Source: Azolla caroliniana (Eukaryota; Polypodiophyta). Taken from it: a stretch of DNA of 64,000 bases. The notes under the pieces are model-generated. The model was given only the letters and a program-made list of their open reading frames with translations. It had not been told where the DNA came from and did no database searches. Below, piece by piece: positions 1-11,300 of this stretch (the first letter of the stretch is position 1; every line of letters begins with the position of its first letter). Both the position numbers and the translations under genes were made by a program. The DNA is taken from assembly GCA_043228905.1 (NCBI GenBank), contig JBHGNT010000003.1:19096001-19160000 (forward strand), given 5' to 3'.

Positions 1-22
1 TATGACGAGTAGCCTTTAAGCC

Positions 23-587
23 TTGGCATGTGGGTCTTGAAGGTAGGGTCCTTGTGTTTGTCTACATGGGCCTAAACCTAGCTATTCGTGGTTTCTAACT
101 ACTAAATTATTTAGCAAGAAAGAGGATTGTGCCAATTGGGTGGGTAAGGGGGAGAGGAAATCAATCCTAGAATTTTGTAGCCATGTACTTCATAATTGCC
201 AAGCTATTGCGAATCAATGTAGTTATTGAGTCGACTTTGGCATGTGGGTCTTGAAGGTAGGGTCCTTGTGTTTGTCTACATGGGCCTAAACCTAGCTATT
301 CGTGGTTTCTAACTGCTAAATTATTTAGCAAGAAAGAGGATTGTGCCAATTGGGTGGGTAAGGGGGAGAGGAAATCAATCCTAGAATTTTGTAGCCATGT
401 ACTTCATAATTGCCAAGCTATTGCGAATCAATGTAATTATTGAGTCGACTTTCAACAAGAATAAACACCACATATTATTCATTAATAATTGAGTTAGTGT
501 ACTTCATAATTGCCAAGCTATTGCGAATCAATGTAGTTATTGAGTCGACTTTCAACAAGAATAAACACCACATATTATTCATTAATT
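23..587. repeat. Tandem direct duplications (214-bp unit, then 100-bp unit)
   Basis: A 214-bp block starting at 23 is repeated almost exactly from 237. Its last part, starting at 399, is repeated again from 499 with a period of 100 bp. Copies differ by only a few bases. I see no coding signal in the unit. A short related stretch lies in the opposite orientation near 25250-25275 (GACAAACACAAGGGTCCC). Confidence 0.9.
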
Positions 588-1240
588 AAGGTGTTCATCG
601 TTCTTTGTACTTTTATACTCTAACTCTTTGTAGTTTTTATTGGTCTACCACGGGTACAACCTTTATAAGGTTGTTAGTGCAATCATTTTGTCATGGATGT
701 AGAAGTTCTACTAATGAAGAAGATGTTTTTTTGGTATAAAAAAAAACAAGACAGTCTTATCATAGATGTGCAAAAAACCATGATAAATATGATGGGCCTA
801 TATGCCTAATTTGAGTTTACACATTTTACCTTTGTTCTAGGATTTTAGATATTAGGCTTGAAAAACCTTAAAATGTGTGGGCATTGGAGGCAAAGACCTT
901 GTGATTTTTCTATCAAGGACTCTTTTGTGAACCCACATTGCTTGTTCAAGATGTTGAAGGGAAAGTTGGACTTGACAAACTACACATTGTAGAAGTTCAA
1001 GATGTCCATCACATGAGCTCTTGGATGTTTATCTAGTGGGACTAGGAGATCAAAAGATGTAGACACTATACATATATGGAATTTTCATAAGGACAACTAA
1101 ATCTTTGTTAATGTTGATTCCACACACATTACATTCAAGGTGCAAATGCCTAAAGGACATTTTCAAAGAGGAATGAAACCGTGATCCAGATTCCAAAACC
1201 AAGATAATCGATTAGCCTTTGAGAGGATGGGAAGGTGAAT
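588..1240. other. AT-rich sequence, nothing recognised
   Basis: No long reading frame, repeat or RNA motif was recognised here. It may be the degraded upstream part of the copia remnant that follows, but I cannot support that. Confidence 0.3.
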
Positions 1241-2260
1241 GAAATTACCATAAAGAAAAAACATCATTGAGATAAGATAACAATCATTGAATTAGAGAAA
1301 TGTGTATTTCTTTATCTCTGAAGTATAGTGATGGTCTAAACACAACACTTACCACGCAAGTGATAAATCAAATGTTGAATCCAAAATTTGTATTCTCTAC
1401 TAGATCAAATAGATTTAAGTCAGGATTTCAATCAAAAGTTCTTAGAAGATGCAAAATTATGGTAAACCAAGCCATATGGCTGAAGATTGTAATATTAAAC
1501 ACTAACAACTCGACACCTCTACTTTGGAGTTCACCAAGGGGGATTCTCTACATTTGGTTAAAACCAAAAGTTTGTTTATGTGTGGATGTATGAGGAGGTA
1601 GTTGGATCCTCGATAATAGATCAAGGTGGTACATGGATAGTCAAATGGACTCATTCTAGAACTTTAAAGACGGTAAAGATGCGTTCAAAAGTGCAAAAGA
1701 TGAAGGAAAATAGGGCGAAATATACTTTCCCAAACTAGTTTGTGTTTAAGACGTGCAAGGCTTGCATGTTGGGCAAGTTGCACTTAAATTCTTTTTTGCA
1801 AGATCTTAAGAGAGCAAAGCCTACTCCATAATAAGTCCTTGCAAACCTCTATAGAAAGATGGAAACAAAAACATGGGGTGGATCATCATACTATAATTGG
1901 ATGATGTGGGTATATTTCTCAAAAGGAAAGTTTGAGGCGCTTTGAAATTTCATAAAGTGGCAGTGTATTGTGAAGAAACAATTGGACGTGTTGCTTGATT
2001 GTAATGGTTTCCCTAATGTCATTTGAATTTAGCACCTAAAATTTTATAAAGTGGTCATGTTTTGTGAAGAAACAACTCGACTTTTCACATAATTGTAAAG
2101 ATATTTTAGATTGATAAAGGAGGAGAGTTTCTTTCAAGTCAATTTGAAAAGTATGCAGATTCATTGAATGGTATAAAAAATAGTTGATGCTTCACACATT
2201 CCATAATAGAGTGATTAATAGAGCAGTAATATCCAAATATTGTGGAAATGGGACTATCTA
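1240..2260 (+). pseudogene. Decayed Ty1/copia gag-protease-integrase remnant
   Basis: Homology is spread over several frames, so the copy is long dead. A gag zinc knuckle is visible at about 1450-1490 (YGKPSHMAEDC after one frameshift). A protease-like WILDN stretch follows at about 1603. Integrase similarity includes CMLGK at about 1765, a stretch ending WVYFSKGKFEA at about 1910-1940, and GGEFLSSQFEKY at about 2119-2155, where the second catalytic Asp region is expected. In-frame stops and shifts occur throughout. No LTRs could be assigned. The order of domains is the normal copia order. Confidence 0.6.
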
Positions 2261-2424
2261 GTCTCGAAGAATGAGGCCATACAAGGTTGATGTCATGACT
2301 TTCAATTTGCTATATGTTGAGGTTGTCCCCCAAAGCCAAATTCATGGGCAATATAAGAAAGGATATAATGAAAGTGTTAAGATATCAAACTCAATTGTCC
2401 AATGTGTCTTTGATCCCTCAAGTG

Positions 2425-2432
2425 GTGAGCAT
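2425..2432. repeat. 8-bp target-site duplication, left copy
   Basis: GTGAGCAT here matches GTGGGCAC at 2747-2754 with two transitions. It brackets the hAT-like MITE. Confidence 0.6.
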
Positions 2433-2746
2433 TAGGAATCGACTATGGTTTGGTTTTGGCCTAACCAGTTTGGCCTTATCCTAATCAAACCGGTTAAGCC
2501 TTAACCGGTTTGAGAGTTTTCAAACTTGAACCAAACTGATCCCTAAACCGGTTAAGGCTAACAGTTTTGGCCAAACTGATTAAGCCTTAATTGGTTTAGC
2601 AAGGCCCAAGACGAATTAAACAAGCTCAAAGTGTTTAAGGAGGCTCAAGCCTGAACTAAGCCAAACCAAATCGACAAACTACCAAACTGTTTAAATACAA
2701 TTGAATGGCTTAGTTCAGGCTTGAGTTGAGCCATTGCTGACTCCTA
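2433..2746. mobile_element. hAT-like MITE (314 bp) rich in AACCGGTT
   Basis: The ends are imperfect inverted repeats: TAGGAATCGACTATGGT at the left and, read inward from the right, TAGGAGTCAGCAATGGCT. They match at about 13 of 18 positions. The flanks are 8-bp near-duplicates, GTGAGCAT (2425-2432) and GTGGGCAC (2747-2754), differing by two transitions; 8 bp is the hAT target-site size. The interior is made of alternating AACCGGTT and AAACCGG motifs with inverted symmetry and has no coding potential, so it must have been moved by a transposase made elsewhere. Confidence 0.7.
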
Positions 2747-3259
2747 GTGGGCACATGTATGTAGCTCAACTATCCAACATGTGTGTGATCACACAAGTAC
2801 TAGGTGCACATTTATGCATTAAAATCTACTCAATCCATTATCATAACCTTTTTACTCCACGTGATGTAATACTCATATCAAATAGTTAATGTAAAAAATT
2901 TATGATGGCAATGGCAAAGAAGGGATAATATACAAAATATTGATACATGAATTATGGGACAAACTTACATGTTTTACTACCATGTTTTTATCATTAATTA
3001 TGGCAATGTAACATTTGACATTGAATCTTTCATCATATATCTAGTTAAAACTTGGGAGCATGATATTGAGACGATTCAAGGTTTGCACAATTAAACGAAA
3101 AGGAAAGGGATGATAACATCTTTGATTAAGAGGGAATTAGAGAAATATTTTTCAATCATAAAAAATGATGACAATGGATGTTATATAGGGCTCAAAATAG
3201 AAACACTAAATGACATGCACACCTTTGTAGTTTGGATGCTACGTTCGTGATCAAGATTC

Positions 3260-3690
3260 GAAGTTTATGATTGTTTTGGATAAAGATAAACTTTTTACGA
3301 ATCTAGAAGATAATATTGTTTATTTTAAAGTTAAGGGGAAGTTATTATCTTTGGTGAGATGAATGCTTGTAACTTGAGGTACAACAATATTTAATGCCAC
3401 ATATCTCAAGGATGCAAGAGGATATATAACTTTGAGGTTGATATGAGAAGTTAATTCTATAAATGTGCAATAATACTAAAATGTTTAGTATAAATCATGT
3501 ATCTTTATGGTTCAACATGATTGGTTTTACATCTAAAAACATATGAGAATGAAAATTGTGTGATTGGCTATGTGCTACCTTCCAAACACATTTTGGATTG
3601 CATACACAAATTCCAATTAATGAATGGACACTAGAATTCGATTGTATGACCTTTTATGCATTGATCTCAAATGTACGAAAAGGTTAGACT
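3260..3690 (+). pseudogene. LINE endonuclease remnant
   Basis: Shifting frames give NIVYFKVKGK and GEMNACN (the position of the conserved G-D-F/L-N-A endonuclease motif), then CVIGYVLPSKHILDCIHKFQ, which resembles the C-terminal part of plant LINE endonucleases. Stops and frameshifts are frequent. The 50.3-50.7 kb fragment looks like the reverse transcriptase end of the same kind of LINE. Sequence from 2755 to 3260 and 3700 to 3980 shows nothing further that I can name. Confidence 0.5.
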
Positions 3691-3984
3691 GTGAGAAGGC
3701 CCTTGAAGATATCAAACAACCATATTTTGGCATAGACCTTAAAATGGGCACTCATATATCCACGATGGTTACGTTATGTTACAAATGACAAAGCAATAAC
3801 ACTGCACAATACTATTATGCAAACGGGAAGCTTTCAAAAAAGTCATTTTGTAATGTATTAACAAATTGCTTTTTTTTAATAACAAAATATCCTTCCATTA
3901 GTTTTTAAAAAAGGCATATCAGCTACAACCTACAAAATAAGTTGGATTTCAAGTAATCATCATCCCCTTTTTCCGAATAGTGCC

Positions 3985-4620
3985 ATATATGTCTTGAACG
4001 AGCCCTTCAAGCTACATCCTTTCCAAACATTTCTAGACCTCTTAACCGTACCCATATTCAACATAACCAAAAATAAGCAAATTCCACGATTATACATTGC
4101 CTCTGGGTGATAATAGTTTGATGACTATAGTAGCATCTTCAAAAATGCCACATTTAGGGTATGCATCAACTAGACTTGCCACAAGACAAGGATCTGAATC
4201 AAACCCCCTTTCAATGATCTCATTATGTATTTGTTGGCCTCTTCTGATAGCTTTTAGGCTTATGCATGCCTTCAAGGTGCAAATATAGGTCACAACATTT
4301 GACAAAGAACCTTGAGATTGCACGTATGAAAAACATTCCAACGCCTTTGTGCCTGGTCCATATTCTGTGTAACTTGTAATAAGAGCATTCCAGGAGATCA
4401 CACCTCGACATGGCATCAGATCAAACGTTTTCTTTGCCACTACAAGAGACCCACATTTGGCAGACATGTCCACAACAGTGCTTCTGACAAAATCATCACT
4501 TTCAAGCCCTTGTTTCACAATCCGCAAGTTTAAAGACATGCATTTGTGGCTGAGCACATGCATTTGTGGCTGCAACAAAGGTGAAATTTCTAGGGCACAC
4601 ACTATTGTCTTCCTTTTCTT
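3985..4620 (-). pseudogene. PPR (pentatricopeptide repeat) protein pseudogene, part 1
   Basis: An open stretch of 170 residues at 4090-4602 shows PLS-type PPR repeats: STVVDMSAKCGSL, GVISWNALITSY, an ILKAC-like TLKACISL, QQIHNEIIERGF and ASLVDAYPKCG. Homology continues past the stop at 4090 as SWNLLIFGYVEYGYG with three in-frame stops, down to about 3985. PPR proteins bind organellar RNA for editing, splicing or stability. No organelle-targeting start and no C-terminal E/DYW domain is present, so this is a fragment. It probably belongs with the PPR remnant at 11914-12690, from which gypsy A and a LINE-like piece now separate it. Confidence 0.8.
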
Positions 4621-4913
4621 TCAATATCAGCATGTATTGACTTGCCCTTACCCATGCCCCAATCCTACCACAATTTTGGGATCCTTTTCAGACAAGTATT
4701 GCACTCTAGCTAGCTTCTCCATCCTTGCATGTAGCTGACCAACATCAATTAACCAAAAACCATTCCCAATGCTCGTACGACCTGCCATGCTTGTCGATAT
4801 GAAAGGTCAACTCTCTATTAAAATCCATAATCCCTTACAACTACTCTTGGACTGCTATAGACATATGTATGTCCCAAAGAATTAGTAATAACAGTTATAC
4901 ATTGACACATGCC

Positions 4914-5189
4914 TCATGTCAGTGGAGGAAATACCCAGAGTGGTGGTTGATACCTCCAACGTATACCACTGCAGAATACCCTCATCCTTTCCCATCCATT
5001 CTTAAAAACCTCTTGCTTTTGAAAGTCTATATTTGAATCACCTTTGATATCATCATATTCTCCTTTTAGTGCATGCACTAAGGTTATCCAAATGTCCTTG
5101 ACTACCTCCACAACATTCCATTGAATTTGCCGAAATATCCTTCGACATCTACTAGTCCACAAAACCTATATGATTATTGAACTAATCGT
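4914..5189 (-). pseudogene. LINE-like 3'-end reading frame, downstream half
   Basis: This stretch reads VLWTSRCRRIFRQIQWN then VVKDIWITLVHALKG. The W-x-x-RC-x-x-x-F pattern resembles the zf-RVT/RNase-H tail of plant LINEs (compare the tail at 36700-36770). If gypsy A and one copy of its target duplication are removed, the frame joins that at 11134-11291 (NDVVWETI-SSIII), with one in-frame TAG near the joint. This shows where gypsy A landed. The assignment to a LINE is tentative. Confidence 0.45.
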
Positions 5190-5638
5190 TGTCGAGACTT
5201 GAGAATAGGAGAGAGAGAGATAAGATGACGGTAGAATATATATATATATATATACAAAGAGAGAGAGAGTGAGAGAGAGAGAGAGTTTATATTATAAGAG
5301 AGCAAGGATTACAAATAGTAGGCTAAGGGGCTACAAACTGGTGTTGAACCGAATGAGTTATAATGAATTAATAGACACCTATTTATAGGTCCTTATGGAG
5401 TATTCTAGAATGTTCTAGAATAATTTAGATATTTAATATAATCATGGAATATTCTAGAGTGTTCTAGAATTCTCTAGGATGTTCTAAAATACTCTAAATA
5501 TCTTGTATTAACTATAATATAATTATTATAATTATAAATCATGTATCTTATGCTAATGGTTAAAGGTCTAACATATAGACCAAGACGTCATGGATTCGAA
5601 TCCTTATAAGGCCACAATGTATTTATGTCTTCATGACA
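5190..5638 (-). repeat. 3' LTR of gypsy A
   Basis: 449 bp, matching 10682-11133. It contains a GA/TA microsatellite, two clusters of TTCTAGAA motifs (5403-5420 and 5448-5469) and, on the opposite strand to the element, a tRNA-like module at 5551-5610 with an A-box-like GCTAATGGTTAAAGG and a B-box-like GGATTCGAATCC. Confidence 0.93.
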
Positions 5639-5652
5639 TTATCCCCCTTTTT
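5639..5652 (-). promoter_or_regulatory. Polypurine tract of gypsy A
   Basis: Read on the minus strand, AAAAAGGGGGATAA directly precedes the 3' LTR start TGTCATG. This is the expected primer for plus-strand DNA synthesis in an LTR retrotransposon. Confidence 0.8.
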
Positions 5653-7201
5653 GACGACGAGTTCCACGAGTCAAAAGATAAGATTTAGGACTTGGTTTAT
5701 GGGGATATTTGTTGTGAAACGCGGAAATCATGTCCAAGGCATTAACAAGATTCTCAGAAGGCTCCCATGTTCGATCATTAGGTGTATAACCTAACCAATC
5801 TACCAAATAATATGGTTTGTTGCAGACGATCTTGGAGTCGAGAATGGCTGCAACTTCATATTCAGAGCCATTGGAAACTTCGATTGGAGGTGGGGGAGAT
5901 GTAAGACGACCTAGGATAGAGCTAGTTGTGTAGGGTTCCAAAAGGGAAACATGAAAGACATGGAGGAGGTAGATCAAGGCGAAATGCCACATCATTAATC
6001 TTACCAGATATCACATATGGGCCAAAAAGTTGATAATCCAATTTGTAGCAAGATCGGGTGGTTTTAATGCTATCTTGTAAGAGCCATACTTGATCTCCCA
6101 CTTGAAACAGAGTTGATGAATCACGTCGATGTCAGTCGGCAACCTGCTTTTGAGTATTTTGAGCAACACATAAATGGTGCGAAATTTATCCTGAATTTCT
6201 TGGAGTCAGGTAAGCCGATCTTCAATAGCCGGGTTTGTCGGGAGTTCAAGATGTTCAAGCATAGTCCAACGTGGATGGTACCCAATGTTCGCAAAAAATG
6301 GGGAGTATCCAGTAGAAGAATGTTCTGAGTTGTTGTAAGCAAATTCTAGCAAATGTAATAGATCAACCCAATCATCTTGTTGATAGTTGACAAAACAACA
6401 AAGATATTGCTCTATTGTTTGGTTGGTGCATTCACTTTGCCCGTTAGTTTCTAGATGGTGACTGGAAGAGAGTTTGCAAGAAGTATGTAAGAGTTTAAAC
6501 ATGTGTGGCCAAAATTTTGAGATGAATTGGGGACCCTGATCACTGATAATATCATCGGGAAGACCATGATGCTGAAACACCTCTCTCATGAGTAACTCAG
6601 CTGTCTCTTGGCTCGTAATGGCCTTCATGCAGGGAAGAAAATGCGCCATCTTCGTAAAACGGTTTACTAATGTAAGAATAGAATCAAAACCCTTGGAAGG
6701 TGGTAGATCCGTAATGAAGTCCAATGAAATAGATTTCCATGGACTCTCAAGAGTAGGCATTGGTTGTAATAAGCCATATGGATGATGTCAAGATTTTTTG
6801 GATTGGCAACATGTATCACTACGAACATAATTCGTAACAAATTGGCGAAGTCATGGCCACCAATATCTTCGAGAAATTAACGCCAAAGTCTTGTGGATGC
6901 CGAAATGTCCAACCATCGGTGTGTCATGACATTGTTGCAAGAATTGGAGTCGAGAAGGACCGTCAAGCACATACAAGAGATTTTGTCGAAAAAGTAAACC
7001 ATCATGCCAACTGAATTGGTTGTAGTCTTGACGAGGATTTTGAGATTGTGAACAAGAAGCTCGATTTGGGATAATGTGGTTCAAAATGTCTTGGGCGAAT
7101 TCATCAGTCTCAATATGCTCTCGAATGGAATCAAGAAGACTTGAATCTCTGGGTGTGCGTATAGCATGGAATGCCATTAGTCGTAGACGGTTAGAACCCA
7201 A
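5653..7201 (-). pseudogene. Gypsy A integrase with C-terminal chromodomain
   Basis: The integrase zinc domain is at 6851-6950 (GHFGIHKTLALISRRYWWP). The catalytic core at 6206-6760 shows SLDFITDLPPSKGFD, the second Asp in DIISDQGPQFISKFW, and NQTIEQYL near the Glu position. The last segment, at 5653-5870, is a chromodomain: EYEVAAILDSK, YYLVDWLGY, RTWEPSENL. Chromodomains in this position define chromoviruses and are thought to guide integration to marked chromatin. Stops near 6205, 6780-6850 and 6000 break the frame into at least three pieces, so no full integrase can be made. Confidence 0.9.
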
Positions 7202-7213
7202 GAGGATTTTCTT

Positions 7214-7867
7214 CTAACTTTCAAATGCGGCCTCCCCTGGTTGAAGTTCCATATACGAACGTCGAGATAAAGCATCTGATTTTCCTTGTTGTATCCCAAG
7301 GCGATATAGAATTACAAAATCAAAACGAGTTAAGAACTGCGCCCAACCAGGTTGTCGACGACTAAAGATTCGAGCACTTTGGAAGTGCGTTAGGTTTTTG
7401 TGATCATTGTAGACAATGATCTGTTGAGAAGAACCTTCCAAAAAATGATGCCATTGTTGAAAAGAATCCACAATGGCAATAAGCTCTTCGTCGTGAATCC
7501 CATAGTTGATTTCTGTAGCTTCAAATTTCTTTGATGAACTTGCGATAAAAGTTTGGAAGCCCAAAAAACATTGTACATCTCGCAAAGACTGTGGTGTTTG
7601 CCAATCCAAAACTGTTTGAACCTTTGCTGGATCCATAGCTATGTACCCCAAAAATACCACTTGATGCTGGTCGAAACTACACTTCTCCAATTTTTCATAG
7701 AGACCATATTCACGCAATCGTTGTAAAGCTTGTGACTTGATGCTGGTCGAAACTACACTTCTCCAATTTTGCATAGAGACCATATTCACGCAACCGTTGT
7801 AAAGCTTGTCGAATGTGTATATCATGCTCTATTTGAGTTTTTGAGTAGATCAAGATATCATCCAAGT
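7214..7867 (-). pseudogene. Gypsy A reverse transcriptase end and RNase H, with internal duplication and deletion
   Basis: Directly after the solo LTR the frame reads [16 protein letters not shown], the second half of the YLDD region. It then continues [25 protein letters not shown] and, for RNase H, IVYNDHKNLTHFQ and GKSDALSRR. A tandem copy of about 71 bp (near 7665-7810) repeats the [10 protein letters not shown] coding stretch. Between FLGFQTF and KKFEATEINYGIHDEEL roughly 100 residues expected in gypsy RNase H are missing without breaking the frame. These are post-insertion changes in a dead copy. Confidence 0.85.
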
Positions 7868-8294
7868 TGTCAAGATTCGAACTCTTGACATGACCATGTT
7901 ATAATCGAGTGTTATGTGTTAACCACACATCTAGCATATAGTCATGTATATACTTCCTCATTGTAGGTTTTAGCTAGCATCATGTGCATAATTTCTCCCT
8001 TGTATTATTAACACTTGGCACATGCATGCGTACCTACTGCCTACATGCTCTATTGTATCACATGTGTGCAACAGGTATGCATGCCACTTAGTATAAATAG
8101 TTGAGTTCACCTTGAAGGAATTCAAGGTGAACAACGCCAGTCATGGACATATCAATCTAGTATTCTCATTTCGCCCAATCTTGTCTCCTTAATCTTCATC
8201 TCTATCTTTATGCTCTTGTGTCATTCCGTCATTGCTCCGTCGTAGCCTCATCATCCGTGCTCCGTCTTAGTCTGCACTTGGTGTGTCCATGACA
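7868..8294 (+). repeat. Solo LTR inserted in the YLDD motif of gypsy A
   Basis: A 427-bp sequence begins TGTCAAGATTC and ends GTCCATGACA. It carries a TATA-like TATAAATAG near 8095 and shares its right half with LTRs at 49811-50312, 51535-51927 and 61145-61538. Flanks are CAAGT (7863-7867) and CAGGT (8295-8299), a 5-bp target duplication with one mismatch. Removing it rejoins V-Y-L-D-D in the host reverse transcriptase. The first 65 bp, read antisense, are tRNA-like (B-box-like GAGTTCGAATCTT). Confidence 0.88.
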
Positions 8295-9458
8295 CAGGTA
8301 AACTATGACGAAAATATCGAGGAAAACTCTAAAAATGTCATTCGCCATATGTTGGAAAACTGTTGGTGCATTTGTGAGACCAAATGGCATCACTGTATAC
8401 TCAAAATGGCCATAGCGGGTACGGAAAGCAGTCTTCCATTCATCCCCAGGATGGATTCGAACAAGGTTGTAAGCACCTCGAAGATCTAACTTTGTGAAAT
8501 ATTTAGCTCCAGTGAGGCATTCTAGAAGGCTTGATATCAACGGTAAAGCATATCGATTTCGAATAGTTACTTTATTCAATCCCCGATAATCCATGACCAG
8601 ACAAAGCGAGCCATCTTTCTTCTTAACGAAACATATGGTTGCGCCAGCAGGAGATCTTGAATGTTGAATAAACCCATTTGCCAAGTTCTCATCAATGTAT
8701 TCCTGAAGAACCTGTAGCTCCGTGTGTGAAAGGTTATAAATTGGCCCCCATGGAGCCTCTTTTCCAGGCTGCAAATCAATCGGACAATCATATGGTCGAT
8801 GCTCTGGTAATCTATTGGCCTTCACCTTATCAAACACATCAAAGAATTCGGTATATTTCTTCGGTAGTTGGACCCCCAATTCTTGTGAGCTCGATGTGGG
8901 AGTTGCTAAAACTGCGAACACAAACATGACTTCTTTCCGTCCTTCCTCACGTAACTGATGTACAAAGATTGTCGAAATCTGTTGACATCTCATATCCCTC
9001 GTTGAAGTGTTAAGAGACTCAGACTGTACTGTGACCTCTTCAATGGTTCTTTTTCTCCAATCAATAGTTGGGTTATGTAGCGCAAACCATGGAAGACCAA
9101 GAACAAGGGAGTGATCTGGACTACTAATAATGTTGAACGAGATGACACTAGCCAAATTGCCCAAGACTAGACGAATTGGTTCAAACTGTTCAATTATATC
9201 ACTTGATACTATGGGGCATCCATCAATGACTCTGATAGACATTGGACTTGGGAGCTTATGGAACTGAATATTATGCATTACAACGAACTCTTGATCCATA
9301 AAACAAGAGTTGGCTCTAGAGTCTAATAGAGCAGAAGTTGGGACTCGATGGCACCTAGATGTGTTAAGCTCAACTTGTGCAGAGAAAACTCGACTAACTT
9401 GACCGGATGAAATGGAACCACGACTAGGGATGAGTGTTATATGCCTACAACTGTCCAA
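8295..9458 (-). pseudogene. Gypsy A protease and reverse transcriptase, N-terminal part
   Basis: The protease motif reads LLDSRANSCFMD, where the family has D-S/T-G-A; the glycine is replaced by arginine, so the protease is probably inactive. Reverse transcriptase motifs follow in order: VMDYRGLNKVT, TKLDLRGAYNLVRI, FRTRYGHFEYTVMPFGLTNAP, then FLDIFVIVYL. At that point the reading frame runs into the solo LTR and ends in unrelated residues. The other half of the catalytic Y-L-D-D box lies at 7867 on the far side of the insertion. Confidence 0.9.
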
Positions 9459-9599
9459 CCAAATGGCTCCGATTTGGGCCGGACATACTCGTTTAACACA
9501 TCTGCTAATTACCTGAAGACATCATATGTATTTTTATGACAAGCGCTACTACACGTACTTGGGTTACGAAATTGAAATGGGGTTGTCATGGGCACTTAC

Positions 9600-10561
9600 T
9601 TGGTTAACTTGTTGTCGTGGTTTATGTGGACAGTTCACAACAATATGTCCTGAACCACCACAATAGAGGCATAGACGATTTACTCGAAGTCATTGCTTTT
9701 CAACATCCGATAATGGTCCTCGACGTCATTTTGTGTCGATTTCCATTGGAGTAGGGCCTTCCACCAAACTTGGCTTTGACACTTGGGATGGAGTTGCAAC
9801 CACCGAACCATATGTTTTTGGTGATCAGAAGCATAACATTTGTTGGCATTAAGAAAGCCGCTCAAACAAGCGATTGTCACATCGGATCGCCCGACTTATT
9901 GCTTCAGTAAGAGATTTTGGATCATCATGGAATGTAATAAGTAAATCCTTCACATCGTTGCATAGACCTTGATGAAATTGGTCCATTAACATTGCCTCAT
10001 CCCATGGAATATTGCACCCTAGAAGGAGAAAATCTGCAGCATAAGCGGAAGCAGGACAATCTCCTTGTCGTAATCGACAAATTTTGTTTATTGTTGTCCT
10101 CATACTATCTGTGTCTCCAAAGTTGGCTTGGAGTTCTTTAATAAACCCTTCAAAATCTTCTAACAATGGCTAGTGCTTCTCTAGGAGTGGTGCAAACCAT
10201 GCTAACGCGATACTCGTTAACAAGGTACCAACTAGTCCCACACAAGCAACATCAGTTGGGTAACGGCTAGGATGCAATTTAATCACAAGTCGTACCTGAT
10301 TTAAAATCCACGAAATTGAGACCTTGTACCATCAAACTTGGCTGGCAGACTAATCTTGGGTTCCTTCGGCGAGGTTTGAACTTCTGCCGCTTGTTGTTGC
10401 AATAGAGTAGTCTCCAATTGATGCACCCGTTGAGATAATTCTTCATATTGTTGTACTTTCTCAACACTTACTTCTTGTAGGTCTCCCAACAATCTTTGAT
10501 TTTCATGCTCCAGTGCCACGAATTTGCTTGTTAGCATGTCAAGCTTGGAGAGAACGCCCAT
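9600..10561 (-). pseudogene. Gypsy A gag
   Basis: The N-terminal segment at 10301-10561 is a heptad-rich, probably coiled-coil stretch (LDMLTSKFVALEHENQRL). A frameshift near 10300 leads to a retrotransposon gag segment at 9849-10166 (FEGFIKELQANFG, INKICRLRQGDCPASAY, FHQGLCNDVKDLL). A CCHC zinc knuckle, CLYCGGSGHIVVNCP, lies at about 9630-9675. Gag forms the virus-like particle and the knuckle binds RNA. Three frames are needed, so it is broken. Confidence 0.85.
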
Positions 10562-10681
10562 ATATTCTTGCTTGCTGACAGACTCCTTAGTTATGAGAGA
10601 AAATTGCTAGATTTGGTTGAATAAGATTAAGATAAGAAGAAGAAGTTGGAGAAAAAGAAAAGAGAGAAATTTGGTTCAAAC

Positions 10682-10733
10682 TGTCGAGACTTGAGAATAG
10701 GAGAGAGAAAGATAAGATGACGATAGAAGGTAT

Positions 10734-10765
<32 letters not shown>

Positions 10766-11133
10766 CACTAGAAATGGAAAGAGAGTTTATATTATAAGAG
10801 AGCAAGGATTACAAAGAGTAGGCTAAGGGGCTACAAACTAGTGTTGAACCGAATGAGTTATAATGAATGAATAGACACGTATTTAAGGTCCTTATGGAGT
10901 ATTCTAGAATGTTCTAGAATATTTATGATATTTAATATAATCATGGAATATTCTAGAATGTTCTAGAATTCTCTAGGATGTTCTAGAATACTCTAACTAT
11001 CTTGTATTAACTATAATATAATTATTATAACTATACATCATGTATTTTATGCTAATGGTTAAAGGTCTAACATATAGACCAAGACGCCATGGATTCAAAT
11101 CTTTATAAGGCCAAAATGTATGTTTTCATGACA
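10682..11133 (-). repeat. 5' LTR of gypsy A
   Basis: 452 bp, similar to 5190-5638 apart from small substitutions and microsatellite length. The heat-shock-element-like clusters are at 10902-10919 and 10946-10968. The tRNA-like module is at 11051-11105. Divergence from the other LTR implies an old insertion. Confidence 0.93.
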
Positions 11134-11300
11134 ATCGTCTCCCAAACCACGTCATTTTGGACTGAATTAATAGGCATACATGGAGACACTTCCTCAACAT
11201 ATCGACCTCTTGTATATAATACAAAGTTAACATTTTCTTTTTCATAATCTTGTACCTCACCCTTAATATCAACCCACATCACTGCCCCCATTTATATATT
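11134..11300 (-). pseudogene. LINE-like 3'-end reading frame, upstream half
   Basis: Reads YVEEVSPCMPINSVQNDVVW then ETI and continues into 5189-4914 once gypsy A is removed. It begins with the target duplication ATCGT at 11134-11138. Sequence from 11300 to 11900 has no recognised coding signal. Confidence 0.45.

Larger units (their letters stand above)
5190..11133 (-). mobile_element. Ty3/gypsy chromovirus-like element A
   Basis: A complete but disabled element lies on the minus strand: 5' LTR 10682-11133, gag, protease, reverse transcriptase, RNase H, integrase and chromodomain, then a polypurine tract and the 3' LTR 5190-5638. Perfect 5-bp target duplications ATCGT flank it at 5185-5189 and 11134-11138. 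LTRs begin and end TGTC...GACA. It is disabled by frameshifts, by a protease change, by an internal deletion in the RNase H region and by a solo LTR (7868-8294). I could not identify a convincing tRNA primer-binding site next to 10681. Confidence 0.93.

Noticed and set aside
5547-5619. A functional tRNA gene (an arm resembling a CAT anticodon loop is visible)
   Set aside because: The acceptor stem does not pair and the B box carries an extra base; it recurs in both LTRs of gypsy A. I treat it as a tRNA-like module only.
10587-10805. Serine/leucine-rich minus-strand frame resembling a membrane peptide
   Set aside because: It is encoded by the (GA)n microsatellite of the gypsy A LTR and leader.
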